A stretch of 64,000 nt of DNA from Colwellia sp. (GCF_013214175.1 NZ_JABSPA010000004.1:1-64000); one strand, 5' to 3'. Numbered from the stretch's first letter, positions 52,429 through 63,107 are shown. Notes: a model not told the origin generated them from the sequence alone. Translations and numbers: made by a program.

Positions 52429-54192
52429 TTAACGACCTAACGCTAGCCCTTCTCGGCGAGGGTCTGCGCCACCAACAAGCCCACTGTTAGTTACTTCTAT
52501 AGCGTGCAAACCACTGTTTAACGCCCTAACGTTTACTCTATGTCCCTTAGCTTCAAGGGCTGGCTTTAACTTGGCAATATCGGTATCTAGTTCAAGTGTG
52601 GTCACTGAATTTCGGTTAGTCACCTTAGGCAAATTTATCGCTTGTTGCACATTAAGCTGCCAATCTAAAACACCTACAATGGTTTGCGCGACATAATTAA
52701 TAATACGACTGCCACCGGGGGCACCAACAACTAAACGCAATAAATTATCTTCATTAAAGACCATCATTGGCGCCATAGAGCTGCGCGGCCTTTTTAATGG
52801 CTCAACACGGTTAGCTACCCATTTTCCATCGCGTTTGGGTGCTAATGAAAAATCAGTTAATTGGTTATTTAAAATAAAGCCCTGCACCATTAATGCTGAG
52901 CCAAAACCATTTTCAATACTACTGGTCATTGATATGGCATTACCTTGCTTATCCACAACAACCAAATGAGTCGTAGAGGGTCTTTCAATTGCGTTATCAT
53001 TGGCAAGCACTAAACTATTTTGTGGATTGCCTGCGACTGCCAGGCCCATATCTGTTTTTTCATCGATTAAAGCGGCGCGTTTAACTAAATAATCCGCGGC
53101 TAATAGACCTTTAACCGGTACGCTAACAAAATCACTATCGGCAATGTATTTATTCCTGTCAGCAAAAGCTAAGCGCGCACTTTGTGTTAATAAGTGCACT
53201 GCAGGTAATGAGTTAGGCGGATATTGTCCAAGGTCAAAAGATTGTAATTGCGCTAATATTTGAATAACACTGATACCACCAGAGCTTGGCGGTGCCATAC
53301 CACAAACTTTATATTGATGATAAGGTCCACAAACAGCTGCTCGCTCTATTGCTTGATAGTTTTTCATATCATCAAGACTTAATAGTCCAGGAGAAATGGC
53401 AGAGTTTTGAACTTTTTCGACAATTTTTTTCGCTATCCAACCCTGATAGAAAACCTCAACACCGTCTTTAGCAATGCTGCGTAAGACTTTAGCGAGTTTA
53501 GGGTTTTTTAAAGTATCACCGGCTTTTATGCCAATACCATTTGGCGAAAAATACTGCTTTATTTCCGGTAAAATATGTATACCCGGGTTGAAATTCATCC
53601 CTAGTAATTTTTCTAAACGCGCTGAGACAATAAAGCCTTGTTCAGCTAACTCAATAGCAGGCTGAAATAATGTCTGCCATGGCAAGACGCCAAACTGCTG
53701 ATGAGCTTTGTTAAGTGCGGCAAGTAAACCAGGCACACCAACCGACTTACCACCAACAACAGCTTCAGACCAATTTAATGGTTTACCCTGCTCAGTTAAA
53801 AACAAGGCACTGGTCACTTGTTGTGGCGCGGTTTCTCTACCATCATAAGTGGTTAATTGTTGCTTTTTATTATGCCAATGCAGCATAAAGGTACCACCAC
53901 CTAAGCCTGAGGATTGTGGCTCGACTAAGCTCAACACTAGCTGCGCCGCAATAGCAGCATCAACAGCGCTGCCACCTTTGTCAAGCATTGCCAAACCTGC
54001 TTTACTGGCATAGGGATTAGCAGCAACCACCATATATTGCTTAGCAGAAACAGCTTGTTTTTGATTAAAACCAGTTGCGGCTTCAGGCTCACGGATTTCA
54101 CGTTTCGCTTGCGCCGCTTGGCTTAATAGGAGCTGAGCAACAATCAATGTTACTGTGGAAAGCCGTAATAAAAATGAACTATGAATCATCAA
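52429..54192 (-). CDS. ggt: Gamma-glutamyltransferase
   Basis: A 587-residue periplasmic N-terminal-nucleophile enzyme that hydrolyses or transfers the gamma-glutamyl group of glutathione. Signal peptide about 1-29 (LLLSQAAQA). The precursor is cut before the Thr of RPSTTHLVVVDKQGN (near residue 400), which becomes the nucleophile. SSIENGFGSALMV, RPRSSMAPMM and VGAPGGSRI, with the substrate-binding Ser and Gly residues, are conserved. Its ATG overlaps the stop of the DTW gene upstream by four bases. Confidence 0.93.
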   Translation of the reverse strand: MMIHSSFLLRLSTVTLIVAQLLLSQAAQAKREIREPEAATGFNQKQAVSAKQYMVVAANPYASKAGLAMLDKGGSAVDAAIAAQLVLSLVEPQSSGLGGGTFMLHWHNKKQQLTTYDGRETAPQQVTSALFLTEQGKPLNWSEAVVGGKSVGVPGLLAALNKAHQQFGVLPWQTLFQPAIELAEQGFIVSARLEKLLGMNFNPGIHILPEIKQYFSPNGIGIKAGDTLKNPKLAKVLRSIAKDGVEVFYQGWIAKKIVEKVQNSAISPGLLSLDDMKNYQAIERAAVCGPYHQYKVCGMAPPSSGGISVIQILAQLQSFDLGQYPPNSLPAVHLLTQSARLAFADRNKYIADSDFVSVPVKGLLAADYLVKRAALIDEKTDMGLAVAGNPQNSLVLANDNAIERPSTTHLVVVDKQGNAISMTSSIENGFGSALMVQGFILNNQLTDFSLAPKRDGKWVANRVEPLKRPRSSMAPMMVFNEDNLLRLVVGAPGGSRIINYVAQTIVGVLDWQLNVQQAINLPKVTNRNSVTTLELDTDIAKLKPALEAKGHRVNVRALNSGLHAIEVTNSGLVGGADPRREGLALGR

Positions 54193-54902
54193 GTTTCCTC
54201 TAAAGGGGTTTTATGTCCAGGTCTAAAAGATAATTGGAACTGATTGAATTGTTGAAATTTTTCCAGTAGCGGTTGATATTTCCCTGCATGCTCAGGGCTA
54301 ATCGGCAAACAGTCATGTTCATCCTGCTCTAGAATGGCTAAAGCATAACAGCTTGCTTCTAAACTAGATAAAGCATTTTTTTTAGCTACTTTTCGAATAT
54401 GATATTGTCCTGCATTCGCCAGATGATCTGGCAGGCATACTTGCGGTAATTGTTGTAATTTGGTTGACAACATAAACATACGATAGGCTTTTTTCCAGGT
54501 GGCATCGAGAATAACCAGACAAAGCGGCTTGCTATTATCCTCTGTACTCACTTGATGATTATGGCGAGTATCAGGCATATATTGAGTGTTAGGCTGATAA
54601 TTAAGTAATTTTGTTATTAAGTGTTCATCAAGGACATGTGCTTGCTCACTTGGGTAGAGCAATACTGGCTGATACTGCGCCATAACTTGTAGAAATCCTT
54701 GCTCATCATCAAAACTTTCACCCACCAGTACTTGGCATTTACGGAGTGATTTAGCTAATAAGGCAACCGTGCCTTTAGTGTGTGATACTTCATTAGGGTG
54801 TTGTAAAATAACAAGGTGGATATCATTTGCGATATCCGCAGTAAAAGCACAGATACAAGCTTTTTCAGGCCGATGACAGTTTGGACAAAGTATTCGAGAC
54901 AT
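54189..54902 (-). CDS. DTW-domain tRNA-uridine aminocarboxypropyltransferase (TapT-like)
   Basis: A 237-residue enzyme of the DTW family, expected to transfer the 3-amino-3-carboxypropyl group of SAM to a tRNA uridine (acp3U47 in E. coli, by TapT). The N-terminal zinc-site Cys are in CPNCHRPEKACIC (residues 6-18), the motif itself is LVILDATWKKAYRM (near 145), and KVAKKNALSSLEA follows. The motif reads DATW rather than DTW. The frame is open to 54971, but the ATG at 54902 gives the standard start. Overlaps ggt by four bases. Confidence 0.85.
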   Translation of the reverse strand: MSRILCPNCHRPEKACICAFTADIANDIHLVILQHPNEVSHTKGTVALLAKSLRKCQVLVGESFDDEQGFLQVMAQYQPVLLYPSEQAHVLDEHLITKLLNYQPNTQYMPDTRHNHQVSTEDNSKPLCLVILDATWKKAYRMFMLSTKLQQLPQVCLPDHLANAGQYHIRKVAKKNALSSLEASCYALAILEQDEHDCLPISPEHAGKYQPLLEKFQQFNQFQLSFRPGHKTPLEET

Positions 54903-55026
54903 AGAATATTTAAATAAAACACAATAAATGAATCGGTCATTGTATACTTTATTAGTTTTATATAAATCCATATCTTATAAATAACAGATAAATATACAAT
55001 AATATTAACCATTAGCTTTTAACCAC

Positions 55027-55623
55027 ATGCCATTAACCTTTAAAAATCTGCCTTTCTCTAAGCAGCACAGCCTGCTAGTTATCTGCGTCGCCTTTTTAGC
55101 TATCGTGGCTTTTTTGTTTAATGATGCCCTGAGTAACTTGTTAGTTTACCAGCATAAATTAATCAGCCAAGGTGAGCTGTGGCGCACTTTCACTGGCCAC
55201 TTCTTGCACACTAATGGTATTCATCTGCTGTTGAATTTGGCAGCATTAATATTGTTGTGGGCGTTGCATGGCCATTTCTATAGTCTAAAAAATTACAGCA
55301 TGCTGTTTATCAGCTCGGCGTTAATTTGCAGTGCTGGTTTATACTTTTTTTCTCCTGACATTGGTCAATATGTTGGTCTATCGGGTGTCTTGCACGGCAT
55401 TTTCATTTTCGGCGCCATCATGGATATCCGAGATAAAGATAAGACCGGTTACCTTTTATTTGTCGGCGTCTGGCTTAAAATTGCCCATGAGCAGTTTTAC
55501 GGAGCCAGTGAAGAGGTGTCTGCCTTGATTGATGCTAGCGTGGCAATAGATGCACATTTATGGGGTGCGGTAGGCGGTTTATTCTTTAGCTGTTGCTATT
55601 TATTGGTGATTAAAAACCATTAG
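55027..55623 (+). CDS. rrtA: Rhombosortase
   Basis: A 198-residue, six-helix intramembrane serine protease of the rhomboid family. Landmarks: GELWRTFTGHFLHTNGIHLLLN (near 44-65, rhomboid HxxxN-like), catalytic Ser in GLSGVLHG (near 120), and catalytic His in DAHLWGAVGG (near 177). The compact size and GLSGVLHG motif fit the rhombosortase subfamily, which cleaves GlyGly-CTERM tails so that type II-secreted proteins can be anchored. A protein with a similar tail is encoded at 46940. Its end overlaps the convergent galE by 14 bases. Confidence 0.88.
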   Translation: MPLTFKNLPFSKQHSLLVICVAFLAIVAFLFNDALSNLLVYQHKLISQGELWRTFTGHFLHTNGIHLLLNLAALILLWALHGHFYSLKNYSMLFISSALICSAGLYFFSPDIGQYVGLSGVLHGIFIFGAIMDIRDKDKTGYLLFVGVWLKIAHEQFYGASEEVSALIDASVAIDAHLWGAVGGLFFSCCYLLVIKNH

Positions 55624-56632
55624 GGTTTTCAGACTGCCAGCGCCAAATATCTTGGATCATAGCAGTTAGGTCCAACTTGGCCTGCCAACCTAATAATTCC
55701 TTGGCTAAAGAGGCATCGGCATAGACAGTGGCTAAGTCGCCTGCTCTGCGCGGCACTATTTGATAAGGAATAGCTTGCTGACTAATTTCCTTGAAAGTAT
55801 TCACTATTTCTAATACTGAAGTACCGTTGCCAGTACCTAAGTTTATCGCCCGACAACCGATTACCGTGCCCTTATCATGAGCTAAGCTTTCTAGTGCTTT
55901 TACATGCCCTTGGGCTAAATCGACTACATGAATATAGTCACGCACGCCAGTTCCGTCTTGGGTATCATAGTCATCGCCAAAAACTTGTAGTTGAGCTAAA
56001 CGCCCTACTGCCACTTGGGCAACATAAGGTAATAAATTATTAGGGATGCCATTTGGGTTTTCACCAATTAAGCCCGATTGATGAGCACCAATGGGATTAA
56101 AATAACGCAAACAAGCAATTGACCAAGCCTTATCACTTTTGGCTAAATCAAAGAGGATATTTTCAACCATTAACTTAGTTTGACCATAAGGATTAGTCGC
56201 TGAGGTTGCCATGGTTTCATTTAAAGGAGAAACGTTATTGCCATACACTGTCGCTGAAGAGCTAAACACTAAGTTTTTTACATTATGATTAGCCATCACT
56301 TGCAATAAAACTAAGGTACCAGAGACATTATTTTGATAGTAAGCCAGTGGAATTTCATTAGACTCGCCCACTGCTTTATAGCCGGCAAAGTGGATAACCG
56401 CTTCAATATTGTGGTCATTAAAAACTTGCTCTAGCGCGTCTTCATCACAGATATCCGCTTTAATAAAAGTAACGGTTTTATTGGTGATTCTTTCAATACG
56501 CTCAAGCACTTTAGTTGAAGAGTTAGATAAATTATCGACGATAACAATATCTTGCTCATTTGTACTTTGCAGTAACTCTACAACGGTATGGCTACCAATA
56601 TAACCGGTACCACCTGTGATTAATAAACTCAT
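55610..56632 (-). CDS. galE: UDP-glucose 4-epimerase
   Basis: A 340-residue epimerase interconverting UDP-glucose and UDP-galactose (needed for surface polysaccharide). NAD site TGGTGYIGSH (residues 6-15), AVIHFAGYKAVGES (near 78), catalytic Ser in FSSSATVYG and Tyr-Lys in NPYGQTKLM (near 150), CLRYFNPIGAH, and the C-terminal RRAGDLATVYAD. The frame opens at 56656, but the ATG at 56632 is the family start. Full length, single gene with its own 180-base upstream gap. Confidence 0.94.
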   Translation of the reverse strand: MSLLITGGTGYIGSHTVVELLQSTNEQDIVIVDNLSNSSTKVLERIERITNKTVTFIKADICDEDALEQVFNDHNIEAVIHFAGYKAVGESNEIPLAYYQNNVSGTLVLLQVMANHNVKNLVFSSSATVYGNNVSPLNETMATSATNPYGQTKLMVENILFDLAKSDKAWSIACLRYFNPIGAHQSGLIGENPNGIPNNLLPYVAQVAVGRLAQLQVFGDDYDTQDGTGVRDYIHVVDLAQGHVKALESLAHDKGTVIGCRAINLGTGNGTSVLEIVNTFKEISQQAIPYQIVPRRAGDLATVYADASLAKELLGWQAKLDLTAMIQDIWRWQSENPNGF

Positions 56633-56815
56633 GGTATTCCTATTCTTTTTATTCATTTGTTAAAATAGCTTACTGAAATAGCTTGTAGAATTAACTTAAT
56701 AAAAACTATTAAAACAGCTCAAACTGATAATAACTATTTTAACGCTTAGTTTTTAACTTGCATAGCAGTTTCTAACGTTGGTACTTTTAAAAGTAGCTAA
56801 CCTTGGTACTTGCTT

Positions 56816-57868
56816 TTAATGCTGATAATAGCTGGCAACCTGTTTAATAAATTCATCTAATCGACCTTTCGGTAAAGCATTAACGCCAGCAGCTGCGGCT
56901 CTACCGCCACCTGTCGGGAACTGAGCACAAATATCACCAGCACCTTGCTTATTATTTAATGGTGCCCGCAAACTTACCGTATAACTTTGCCCACATTCTT
57001 CACTGGTAGTGGTTTCTGCACTGGTATCAGTTTCTACATTGATTTCACTTTGAACAACTACTTTAGCTTGATTAAGAGTAATAACAATATGGGCTTTGTC
57101 CGGTGCTTCATTGGCTAACGCATTACCAAAAACGCCACTAACTCGCCTGGCCCAAGGAGCATCATCAAGAACAATAGTTTTCACAAGATGACTATCAGTT
57201 AATACTTTCGCTGCTTGAGCTTGTTCCATATCCGCTAAATACGCGGTTTTTAATTGACTAAAAATAGAGTTCTCTTGGGCAATTAAAACAAAAGGGTCTG
57301 GATAATGAATTAATAAGGTAAATAGCTCGGCCGGATGAAAATGTAAATCACTAAGCTCTTGTCCGTAGCCATTGTAATTGATATAAGTACCTAGCTCATT
57401 AAGTTGTGCTTGCTGTAACTCTGATAAACCGACTTGTTTCGCTAAAGTACTGGCACTAGCGTGCATATTATCACCATAAGCAGCTGCTATTGCCCAGTTT
57501 ACATGGGCACCTTTTAGATAGTCATTGATCAATAAACTGGTACAGGTATTGGCATCGGTATCAAGTATGCTAGTTAGCAAGGCTGACTGGGGGATATCAC
57601 CGGTTCTATGATGATCAACATAAAATACCGGCACTTGTGCAGTAAGTAACTTCTGTAAGGCCTGGTTATTTTTCTCTAAAGAAAGATCTAACACTGTCAC
57701 TGAAGTAGCTTTTGAACTATCTACTTGTTGCAATAAATTAATATCACGCTTAACACCAGTAATTAACTGACTAGGTACTTGCTCTGCTTGACCTTGAGCT
57801 AAACGTATTTGTAATAAAGCAATGATGCCATCGGCATCACCATTAAAAACATCATAATGCATGGGCAT
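56816..57868 (-). CDS. DHH-family phosphoesterase
   Basis: A 350-residue DHH/DHHA1-type protein. YDVFNGDADGIIAL (residues 5-18) and VTVLDLS carry Asp ligands, the eponymous motif is FYVDHHRTG (near 90), and the C-terminal GGGRAAAAGVNALP is the DHHA1 substrate loop. Relatives are oligoribonucleases (NrnA), cyclic-dinucleotide hydrolases or pAp phosphatases. It follows cysC by 11 bases in the sulfate-activation run, where pAp disposal would make sense; that substrate is inference. A 20-residue Thr/Glu-rich insertion lies near 280. Confidence 0.8.
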   Translation of the reverse strand: MPMHYDVFNGDADGIIALLQIRLAQGQAEQVPSQLITGVKRDINLLQQVDSSKATSVTVLDLSLEKNNQALQKLLTAQVPVFYVDHHRTGDIPQSALLTSILDTDANTCTSLLINDYLKGAHVNWAIAAAYGDNMHASASTLAKQVGLSELQQAQLNELGTYINYNGYGQELSDLHFHPAELFTLLIHYPDPFVLIAQENSIFSQLKTAYLADMEQAQAAKVLTDSHLVKTIVLDDAPWARRVSGVFGNALANEAPDKAHIVITLNQAKVVVQSEINVETDTSAETTTSEECGQSYTVSLRAPLNNKQGAGDICAQFPTGGGRAAAAGVNALPKGRLDEFIKQVASYYQH

Positions 57869-57879
57869 GATTTTCCATT

Positions 57880-58521
57880 TTAGCTAAAATTATCAACGCT
57901 AATAAAATTATGCTCAATTAAGTAACCAACAATTTGTTCTGCACATTGCTCAATAGATTGCTCTGCCGTTTTGACATGAATTTGCGGCGCAATCGGCACA
58001 TCATAGGTTGAGTCTATGCCAGTAAAGTCTTTAATTTCCCCTGCGCGAGCTTTTTTATATAAACCTTTAGGGTCACGCTGCTCACAAACACTTATCGGCG
58101 TATCGATATACACCTCAATAAACTCTCCCGCTTCAAGCTTAGCTTTAGCTAACGCTCTATCACTGGCAAAAGGTGAGATAAATGCAGTTGAAACAATCAG
58201 ACCTGCATCAAGGAATAACTTGGCGACTTCTGAGATCCTGCGAATATTCTCAATGCGCGCCTCATCACTGAAACCTAAATCACCATTAAGACCATGACGG
58301 ACATTGTCACCATCAAGTAAATAGCTGTGACAGGCAAATTTATACAATAAAGCATCAACAGCATTAGCCACGGTAGATTTACCTGAGCCACTTAAGCCGG
58401 TATACCAAAGTAACGCTGGCTTTTGTTTCTTTAAAGCCGAGCGTTGCAATTTACTAATGTGTTGGTCATGCCATACGGTGTTTTGGGTTTGCATACTGTC
58501 TGTTTTCATAAAAAGACTCAT
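57880..58521 (-). CDS. cysC: Adenylylsulfate kinase
   Basis: A 213-residue APS kinase that phosphorylates APS to PAPS. P-loop WYTGLSGSGKSTVA near residue 40, LLDGDNVRHGLN (near 70), the PAPS-site FISPFASDRALAK and FIEVYIDTP, then KARAGEIKDFTGIDSTY. Start could be any of the Met at 1, 5 or 10. It stands downstream of the permease and cysDN, completing sulfate activation, and is 11 bases from the DHH gene. Confidence 0.94.
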   Translation of the reverse strand: MSLFMKTDSMQTQNTVWHDQHISKLQRSALKKQKPALLWYTGLSGSGKSTVANAVDALLYKFACHSYLLDGDNVRHGLNGDLGFSDEARIENIRRISEVAKLFLDAGLIVSTAFISPFASDRALAKAKLEAGEFIEVYIDTPISVCEQRDPKGLYKKARAGEIKDFTGIDSTYDVPIAPQIHVKTAEQSIEQCAEQIVGYLIEHNFISVDNFS

Positions 58522-58586
58522 ATTAGGTAATTTTATTTGTTCCGCACAATATCAATCGGTACTGAATGAATATGTACTGAAATGAC

Positions 58587-60329
58587 TTAAAAGGGAAAAA
58601 CTAACGGGATCACCAGGATCACGGTAACAGTGTAAATAATTGAAATGGGTAAACCAAAACTGACAAAGTCTTTTAATTGGTAATTACCTGCATTATACAC
58701 CATGACATTGGTTTGATATCCGTAAGGACTGATAAAACTACCGCTGGCAGCAAAAGCGACAGCCATCACAAACGGTGTTGGGTCAACACCAAGTCCTAAG
58801 GCAATATTATAGGCAATAGGAAAGGCTAACGCTGCCGCCGCTGTGTTAGTAATTAGCTCAGTCATGATTAGGGTTAAGACAAAAATAACCACAAAAGCAA
58901 GGTAGATACTTTGGCCAAAGAGCAAGCTCTCGATGTTTTGAGCAAACATAGTGGCTATGCCGGTATTTTCCACCGCTGATGCCAAGGTTAATGCCCCTAA
59001 AACTATCATCCAAATCTCTAAAGGAAAACGACGTTTTATCTCATTAACTGAAAGTGAGCCACTAAAAATCAAGAAAGCTAAATAAATAAATAAGCAGCTT
59101 AATAAAGGTAACGGGGTAAATACTGAGACTAAGATACTGGCGATAAAGCCCCACACTGTAGTGTAATCACGCCAACCACTGAGCATATTATCAGCTTGAT
59201 GACCCGATAATATATAGAAATTTTTCGACAGATTAGGCCTGGTGGCAAAATCTTGCCCTACGGCTAATACTAAAAAATCACCGGGTTGCAGCACTATATC
59301 ACCCAATTTTCCCGATAAAGCACCACCTTCTCTGCGTACAGCCACTACCGCGGCATCAAAGCGAGCACGAAAACCGGCTTTTTTTAAGGTTTTTCCGGCA
59401 ATGGTAGAATCGGCTTTAACCAAAACCTCGGTTAAGTTATCACGCAACAAATTCTCTCGCAGTAAATTACCTTGCTCAGCATATAAATTCAAGCCATCGA
59501 ACTGCTGTAAAGTCAGCACTTTTGAGATATCACCACTGAAAATAAGCTTATCGCTGGCTTGTACACATTCTTCCGGGCAAACGGGGGAAATTAATCGTCC
59601 TTGACGGACTATTTCTACTAAAAATAACGAGTCTAAATTTCTCAGACCATTTTCTTCAATACTTTTACCTATTAAGCTTGAAGACTTTGCTACTTCGGCT
59701 TCGAGTAAATAGTCATTGGTCGCTAAATCATCATCAACCAAGTAAGGTAAAGAGCGGCTGCGCAGTAAAATAACAAAAAGACATAAAACAAAAGCCGATA
59801 AACCAATTAAGGTAAAATCAAAAAAACCGAAACCTTTATGGCCCTGCTTAATCAATAAGCTATTGACTATAAGGTTAGTTGATGTGCCCACTAGGGTTAA
59901 CGTGCCACCTAATATAGCGGCATAAGAAAGTGGTAATAATAACTTGCCAGCATTAATCAGTTTATTTTTTTTCACTGTGTTGATAAGTGTTGCCACCACA
60001 GCCGTATTACTCATAATCGCTGACGCTAAGGCAGTGCCGAGTAATAAGCGAAAGGTAGACTTTACTTTAGAACCGTTAAAGACCCCGGCGGATAAGCGCC
60101 TTAAAATACTGGTGCGTTCAAAGGCGAAAGAACATAACACCAGTAGTACCAGCGTTACTAGACCGGGATTGACCGCATTGCTAAGAATGTCATCAACGCT
60201 GACAAACGACAGTGCTAAACACAACAATACCGTCACCGAGAAAACGCGTTCTGGTACTTGGCTGTATTTAACTAAGCTGATAAAGGTGGCAACAAAAACG
60301 CCTATCATCAACCACTGCTCTATTGTCAT
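58587..60329 (-). CDS. SLC13/DASS-type permease with TrkA-C domains, probably sulfate uptake
   Basis: A 580-residue inner-membrane transporter. The two halves each have an SNT-type binding motif: IMSNTAVVATLIN (near 109) with GTLTLVGTSTNLIV, and ELITNTAAAALAFP (near 498). Between them are two cytosolic RCK-C (TrkA-C) domains (about 205-375). Around 11 membrane segments. The family moves anions such as sulfate or dicarboxylates with sodium. Its place between cysN and cysC makes sulfate the likely substrate. Confidence 0.85.
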   Translation of the reverse strand: MTIEQWLMIGVFVATFISLVKYSQVPERVFSVTVLLCLALSFVSVDDILSNAVNPGLVTLVLLVLCSFAFERTSILRRLSAGVFNGSKVKSTFRLLLGTALASAIMSNTAVVATLINTVKKNKLINAGKLLLPLSYAAILGGTLTLVGTSTNLIVNSLLIKQGHKGFGFFDFTLIGLSAFVLCLFVILLRSRSLPYLVDDDLATNDYLLEAEVAKSSSLIGKSIEENGLRNLDSLFLVEIVRQGRLISPVCPEECVQASDKLIFSGDISKVLTLQQFDGLNLYAEQGNLLRENLLRDNLTEVLVKADSTIAGKTLKKAGFRARFDAAVVAVRREGGALSGKLGDIVLQPGDFLVLAVGQDFATRPNLSKNFYILSGHQADNMLSGWRDYTTVWGFIASILVSVFTPLPLLSCLFIYLAFLIFSGSLSVNEIKRRFPLEIWMIVLGALTLASAVENTGIATMFAQNIESLLFGQSIYLAFVVIFVLTLIMTELITNTAAAALAFPIAYNIALGLGVDPTPFVMAVAFAASGSFISPYGYQTNVMVYNAGNYQLKDFVSFGLPISIIYTVTVILVIPLVFPF

Positions 60330-60475
60330 CTAATTTCATCCTTCAAAAAAACAAGGTCGTTAAAACTGATTTATATTCAGCTTAAAACGACCTAGTTATT
60401 TAACCTCAGCTCAGGATAATATAGTCAAAAGCTGTGCGGCTGCCAAAGGCAGCAAAACGGTTAGTGAATATCACC

Positions 60476-61876
60476 TTATTTGGTAATATCGCGTGCACCC
60501 CAGTGTGGGAACTGCTTGCGAACTAATGCATTCAACTCTAATTCAAAGCTTGAATATTCATGAGTTTTCTCATCAATAGCATGATTAATCATACCCGCGC
60601 CAACAGTGACGTTGCTTAATCTATCGATGATGATAAACGCACCCGTAGCTCGATTGTCTCCATAAGCATCAAAATGTAAGGCTTCGCTGGTCACAAAGTT
60701 AACGATACCTATGTCATTAATTGCCAATTGAGTGCTAGGCAACTTTTCCATGGTATTAACGTCATACTTGCTATCAATACTTTGTGCATGACCGGTAGTC
60801 ATTTTACTTCCGTGTTTGATATAGTATTCACGACCCGGCTCAAGTTCATTGTCATGCATCCATACCACGGTGGCACTAAACTCTTTTGCTGAAATAGGTA
60901 AACACCCTTTTTTAACAATGGTTTCGCCGCGACTGATATCAATTTCATCTTCAAGGGTTAGCGTAACCGCCATACCTTTATCCGCACGTTCTAAATTACC
61001 ATCAAAAGTAACGATTTCTTTTATCACACTTTCTTTACCTGATGGCAAAGCAACAATCGTATCGCCAACGAGTACATGACCAGAAGCAACAGTGCCAGCA
61101 AAACCACGAAAGTCGAGATTTGGACGGTTAACCAGTTGTACTTGGTAACGAAATTGCGTGAACTCTTCTTGTGTCTTAACATCGATGGTATTTAGCAGTT
61201 TCATCAAAGTAGCGCCTGGATACCAAGGCATATTTTCACTTTCTTCAACAACATTATCGCCATTTAACGCTGACATAGGGATAAAGCGTACATCCGTAAA
61301 TTCAAGTGACTCGGTAAATTCACGGTACTCTTTTTTAATCGCTTGATAGCGCTCCTGAGAATAGTCAACCAAGTCCATTTTATTGACGGCCACAATAATG
61401 TGTTTAATACCTAATAATGAACAAATAAACGAATGACGACGGGTTTGCACCTGCACACCATAACGGGCATCAATCAAGATAATAGCGATATCACAGGTTG
61501 ACGCACCGGTTGCCATATTACGGGTATATTGCTCATGACCTGGTGTGTCGGCGATAATAAACTTACGTTTATCAGTGGAGAAATAACGATAAGCAACATC
61601 AATGGTAATGCCCTGCTCACGCTCAGACTGTAAACCATCAACTAATAGTGCCAAATCTATGGAATCACCGGTGGTACCTGATTTTTTTGAATCTTTTTCA
61701 ATGGCGGCAAGCTGATCTTCAAAAATCATCTTTGAATCATGTAATAAACGCCCAATTAAGGTACTTTTACCATCATCGACACTACCACAGGTTAAGAAAC
61801 GTACTAACTCTTTGTTTTCATGTTGCTTTAAATAAGCTTGAATATCTTCTTCGATTAAGTCTGATTGGTGACTCAT
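60476..61876 (-). CDS. cysN: Sulfate adenylyltransferase large subunit
   Basis: A 466-residue EF-Tu-like GTPase subunit of ATP sulfurylase. G1 is [13 protein letters not shown] (near 31), G3 [12 protein letters not shown] (near 114), G4 VNKMDLVD (near 168). GTP hydrolysis drives APS formation by CysD. No fused APS kinase domain is present, consistent with a separate cysC. It follows cysD by 82 bases. Confidence 0.96.
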   Translation of the reverse strand: MSHQSDLIEEDIQAYLKQHENKELVRFLTCGSVDDGKSTLIGRLLHDSKMIFEDQLAAIEKDSKKSGTTGDSIDLALLVDGLQSEREQGITIDVAYRYFSTDKRKFIIADTPGHEQYTRNMATGASTCDIAIILIDARYGVQVQTRRHSFICSLLGIKHIIVAVNKMDLVDYSQERYQAIKKEYREFTESLEFTDVRFIPMSALNGDNVVEESENMPWYPGATLMKLLNTIDVKTQEEFTQFRYQVQLVNRPNLDFRGFAGTVASGHVLVGDTIVALPSGKESVIKEIVTFDGNLERADKGMAVTLTLEDEIDISRGETIVKKGCLPISAKEFSATVVWMHDNELEPGREYYIKHGSKMTTGHAQSIDSKYDVNTMEKLPSTQLAINDIGIVNFVTSEALHFDAYGDNRATGAFIIIDRLSNVTVGAGMINHAIDEKTHEYSSFELELNALVRKQFPHWGARDITK

Positions 61877-61958
61877 AAGTTTTTCCTTCGGAAATTTTTC
61901 ATCAATGTTTATTAAATAAAGGTGCTATAAAGTAAATGCTAGGTTTAGCGTTTAATAC

Positions 61959-62858
61959 TTAGAAATAGCCTTCCATTTTCTTCTTCTCCATCGAACCAGC
62001 GCTATCGTGATCTATCACTCGCCCTTGGCGTTCAGAGGTTTTGGTTAATAACATTTCTTGAATTATTTCAGGTAAGGTATCCGCTGTTGACTCAACAGCG
62101 CCCGTTAACGGGTAACAACCTAGCGTTCTAAAACGCACACTCTTCATTTGAACTTCTTCATCGTCACCAATCGGCATACGATCATCGTCAACCATGATCA
62201 AAGTGCCATCACGTTCCACTACAGGACGTTTTTTCGCTAAATAAAGTGGCACAATCGGAATACTTTCTAAGTAGATGTACTGCCAAATATCAAGTTCAGT
62301 CCAGTTAGATAACGGGAAGACACGGATGCTTTCGCCCTTATGTACTTTACCATTGTAGATATTCCACAACTCTGGACGCTGGTTTTTTGGGTCCCAGCGA
62401 TGATTTTCATCACGGAACGAGTAAACACGCTCTTTAGCACGTGATTTCTCTTCATCGCGACGAGCGCCACCAAAAGCAGCATCAAAACCGTATTTGTTTA
62501 GTGCTTGTTTTAAGCCTTGAGTTTTCATTACATCGGTATGAGTAGCACTACCGTGAGTAAAGGGTCCCATGCCCATGGCCATGCCTTCTGGATTTTGATG
62601 CACAAGTAATTCAAAGCCATACTCTTTCGCTATTTTATCGCGAAAGGCTATCATTTCTTTAAATTTCCAGTTGGTATCAACATGTAATAATGGGAAAGGA
62701 ATTTTACCCGGCGCAAAGGCTTTTCGAGCAAGATGAAGTAATACTGCCGAGTCTTTACCGACAGAGTACAACATCACGGGATTATCAAATTCAGCCGCTA
62801 CCTCACGAAAAATATGGATAGACTCGGCTTCAAGCTTTTTTAAATGGGTTAAATTCAT
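61959..62858 (-). CDS. cysD: Sulfate adenylyltransferase small subunit
   Basis: A 299-residue PP-loop ATP pyrophosphatase forming APS from ATP and sulfate. The PP loop is [16 protein letters not shown] (about 29-44); [31 protein letters not shown] (near 130) and [13 protein letters not shown] (near 186) are typical, and the [14 protein letters not shown] end is that of the family. First gene of the sulfate-activation run cysD-cysN-permease-cysC. Confidence 0.96.
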   Translation of the reverse strand: MNLTHLKKLEAESIHIFREVAAEFDNPVMLYSVGKDSAVLLHLARKAFAPGKIPFPLLHVDTNWKFKEMIAFRDKIAKEYGFELLVHQNPEGMAMGMGPFTHGSATHTDVMKTQGLKQALNKYGFDAAFGGARRDEEKSRAKERVYSFRDENHRWDPKNQRPELWNIYNGKVHKGESIRVFPLSNWTELDIWQYIYLESIPIVPLYLAKKRPVVERDGTLIMVDDDRMPIGDDEEVQMKSVRFRTLGCYPLTGAVESTADTLPEIIQEMLLTKTSERQGRVIDHDSAGSMEKKKMEGYF

Positions 62859-63052
62859 TGCTAATACAAACTTTATGAAAAATTAATAAGCTTATAATGC
62901 CACAAAGAGAATTATTTTCCATATAACAAACGCATTCGATATAACTAAAAGTAATAACGAGCTTGGTGTTTTATAACCCTTTGCCGCTGAAAGCTGCGCT
63001 AAATCAATTGTTGCCGCTAATAAGTTAGCGCTAAATAGTGTAGAAAATAAAA

Positions 63053-63072
63053 AAGTCAGCCTAGGCTGACTT
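63053..63072 (-). terminator. Terminator of the comEA-like gene
   Basis: AAGTCAGCCTAGGCTGACTT is a perfect 20-base palindrome. Read on the minus strand it is followed by TTTTTATTTTC, a good rho-independent terminator about 75 bases after the gene. Confidence 0.75.
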
Positions 63073-63107
63073 ATAAAACGCTTTCACTGTCGGTATTAAG
63101 GACAGAA

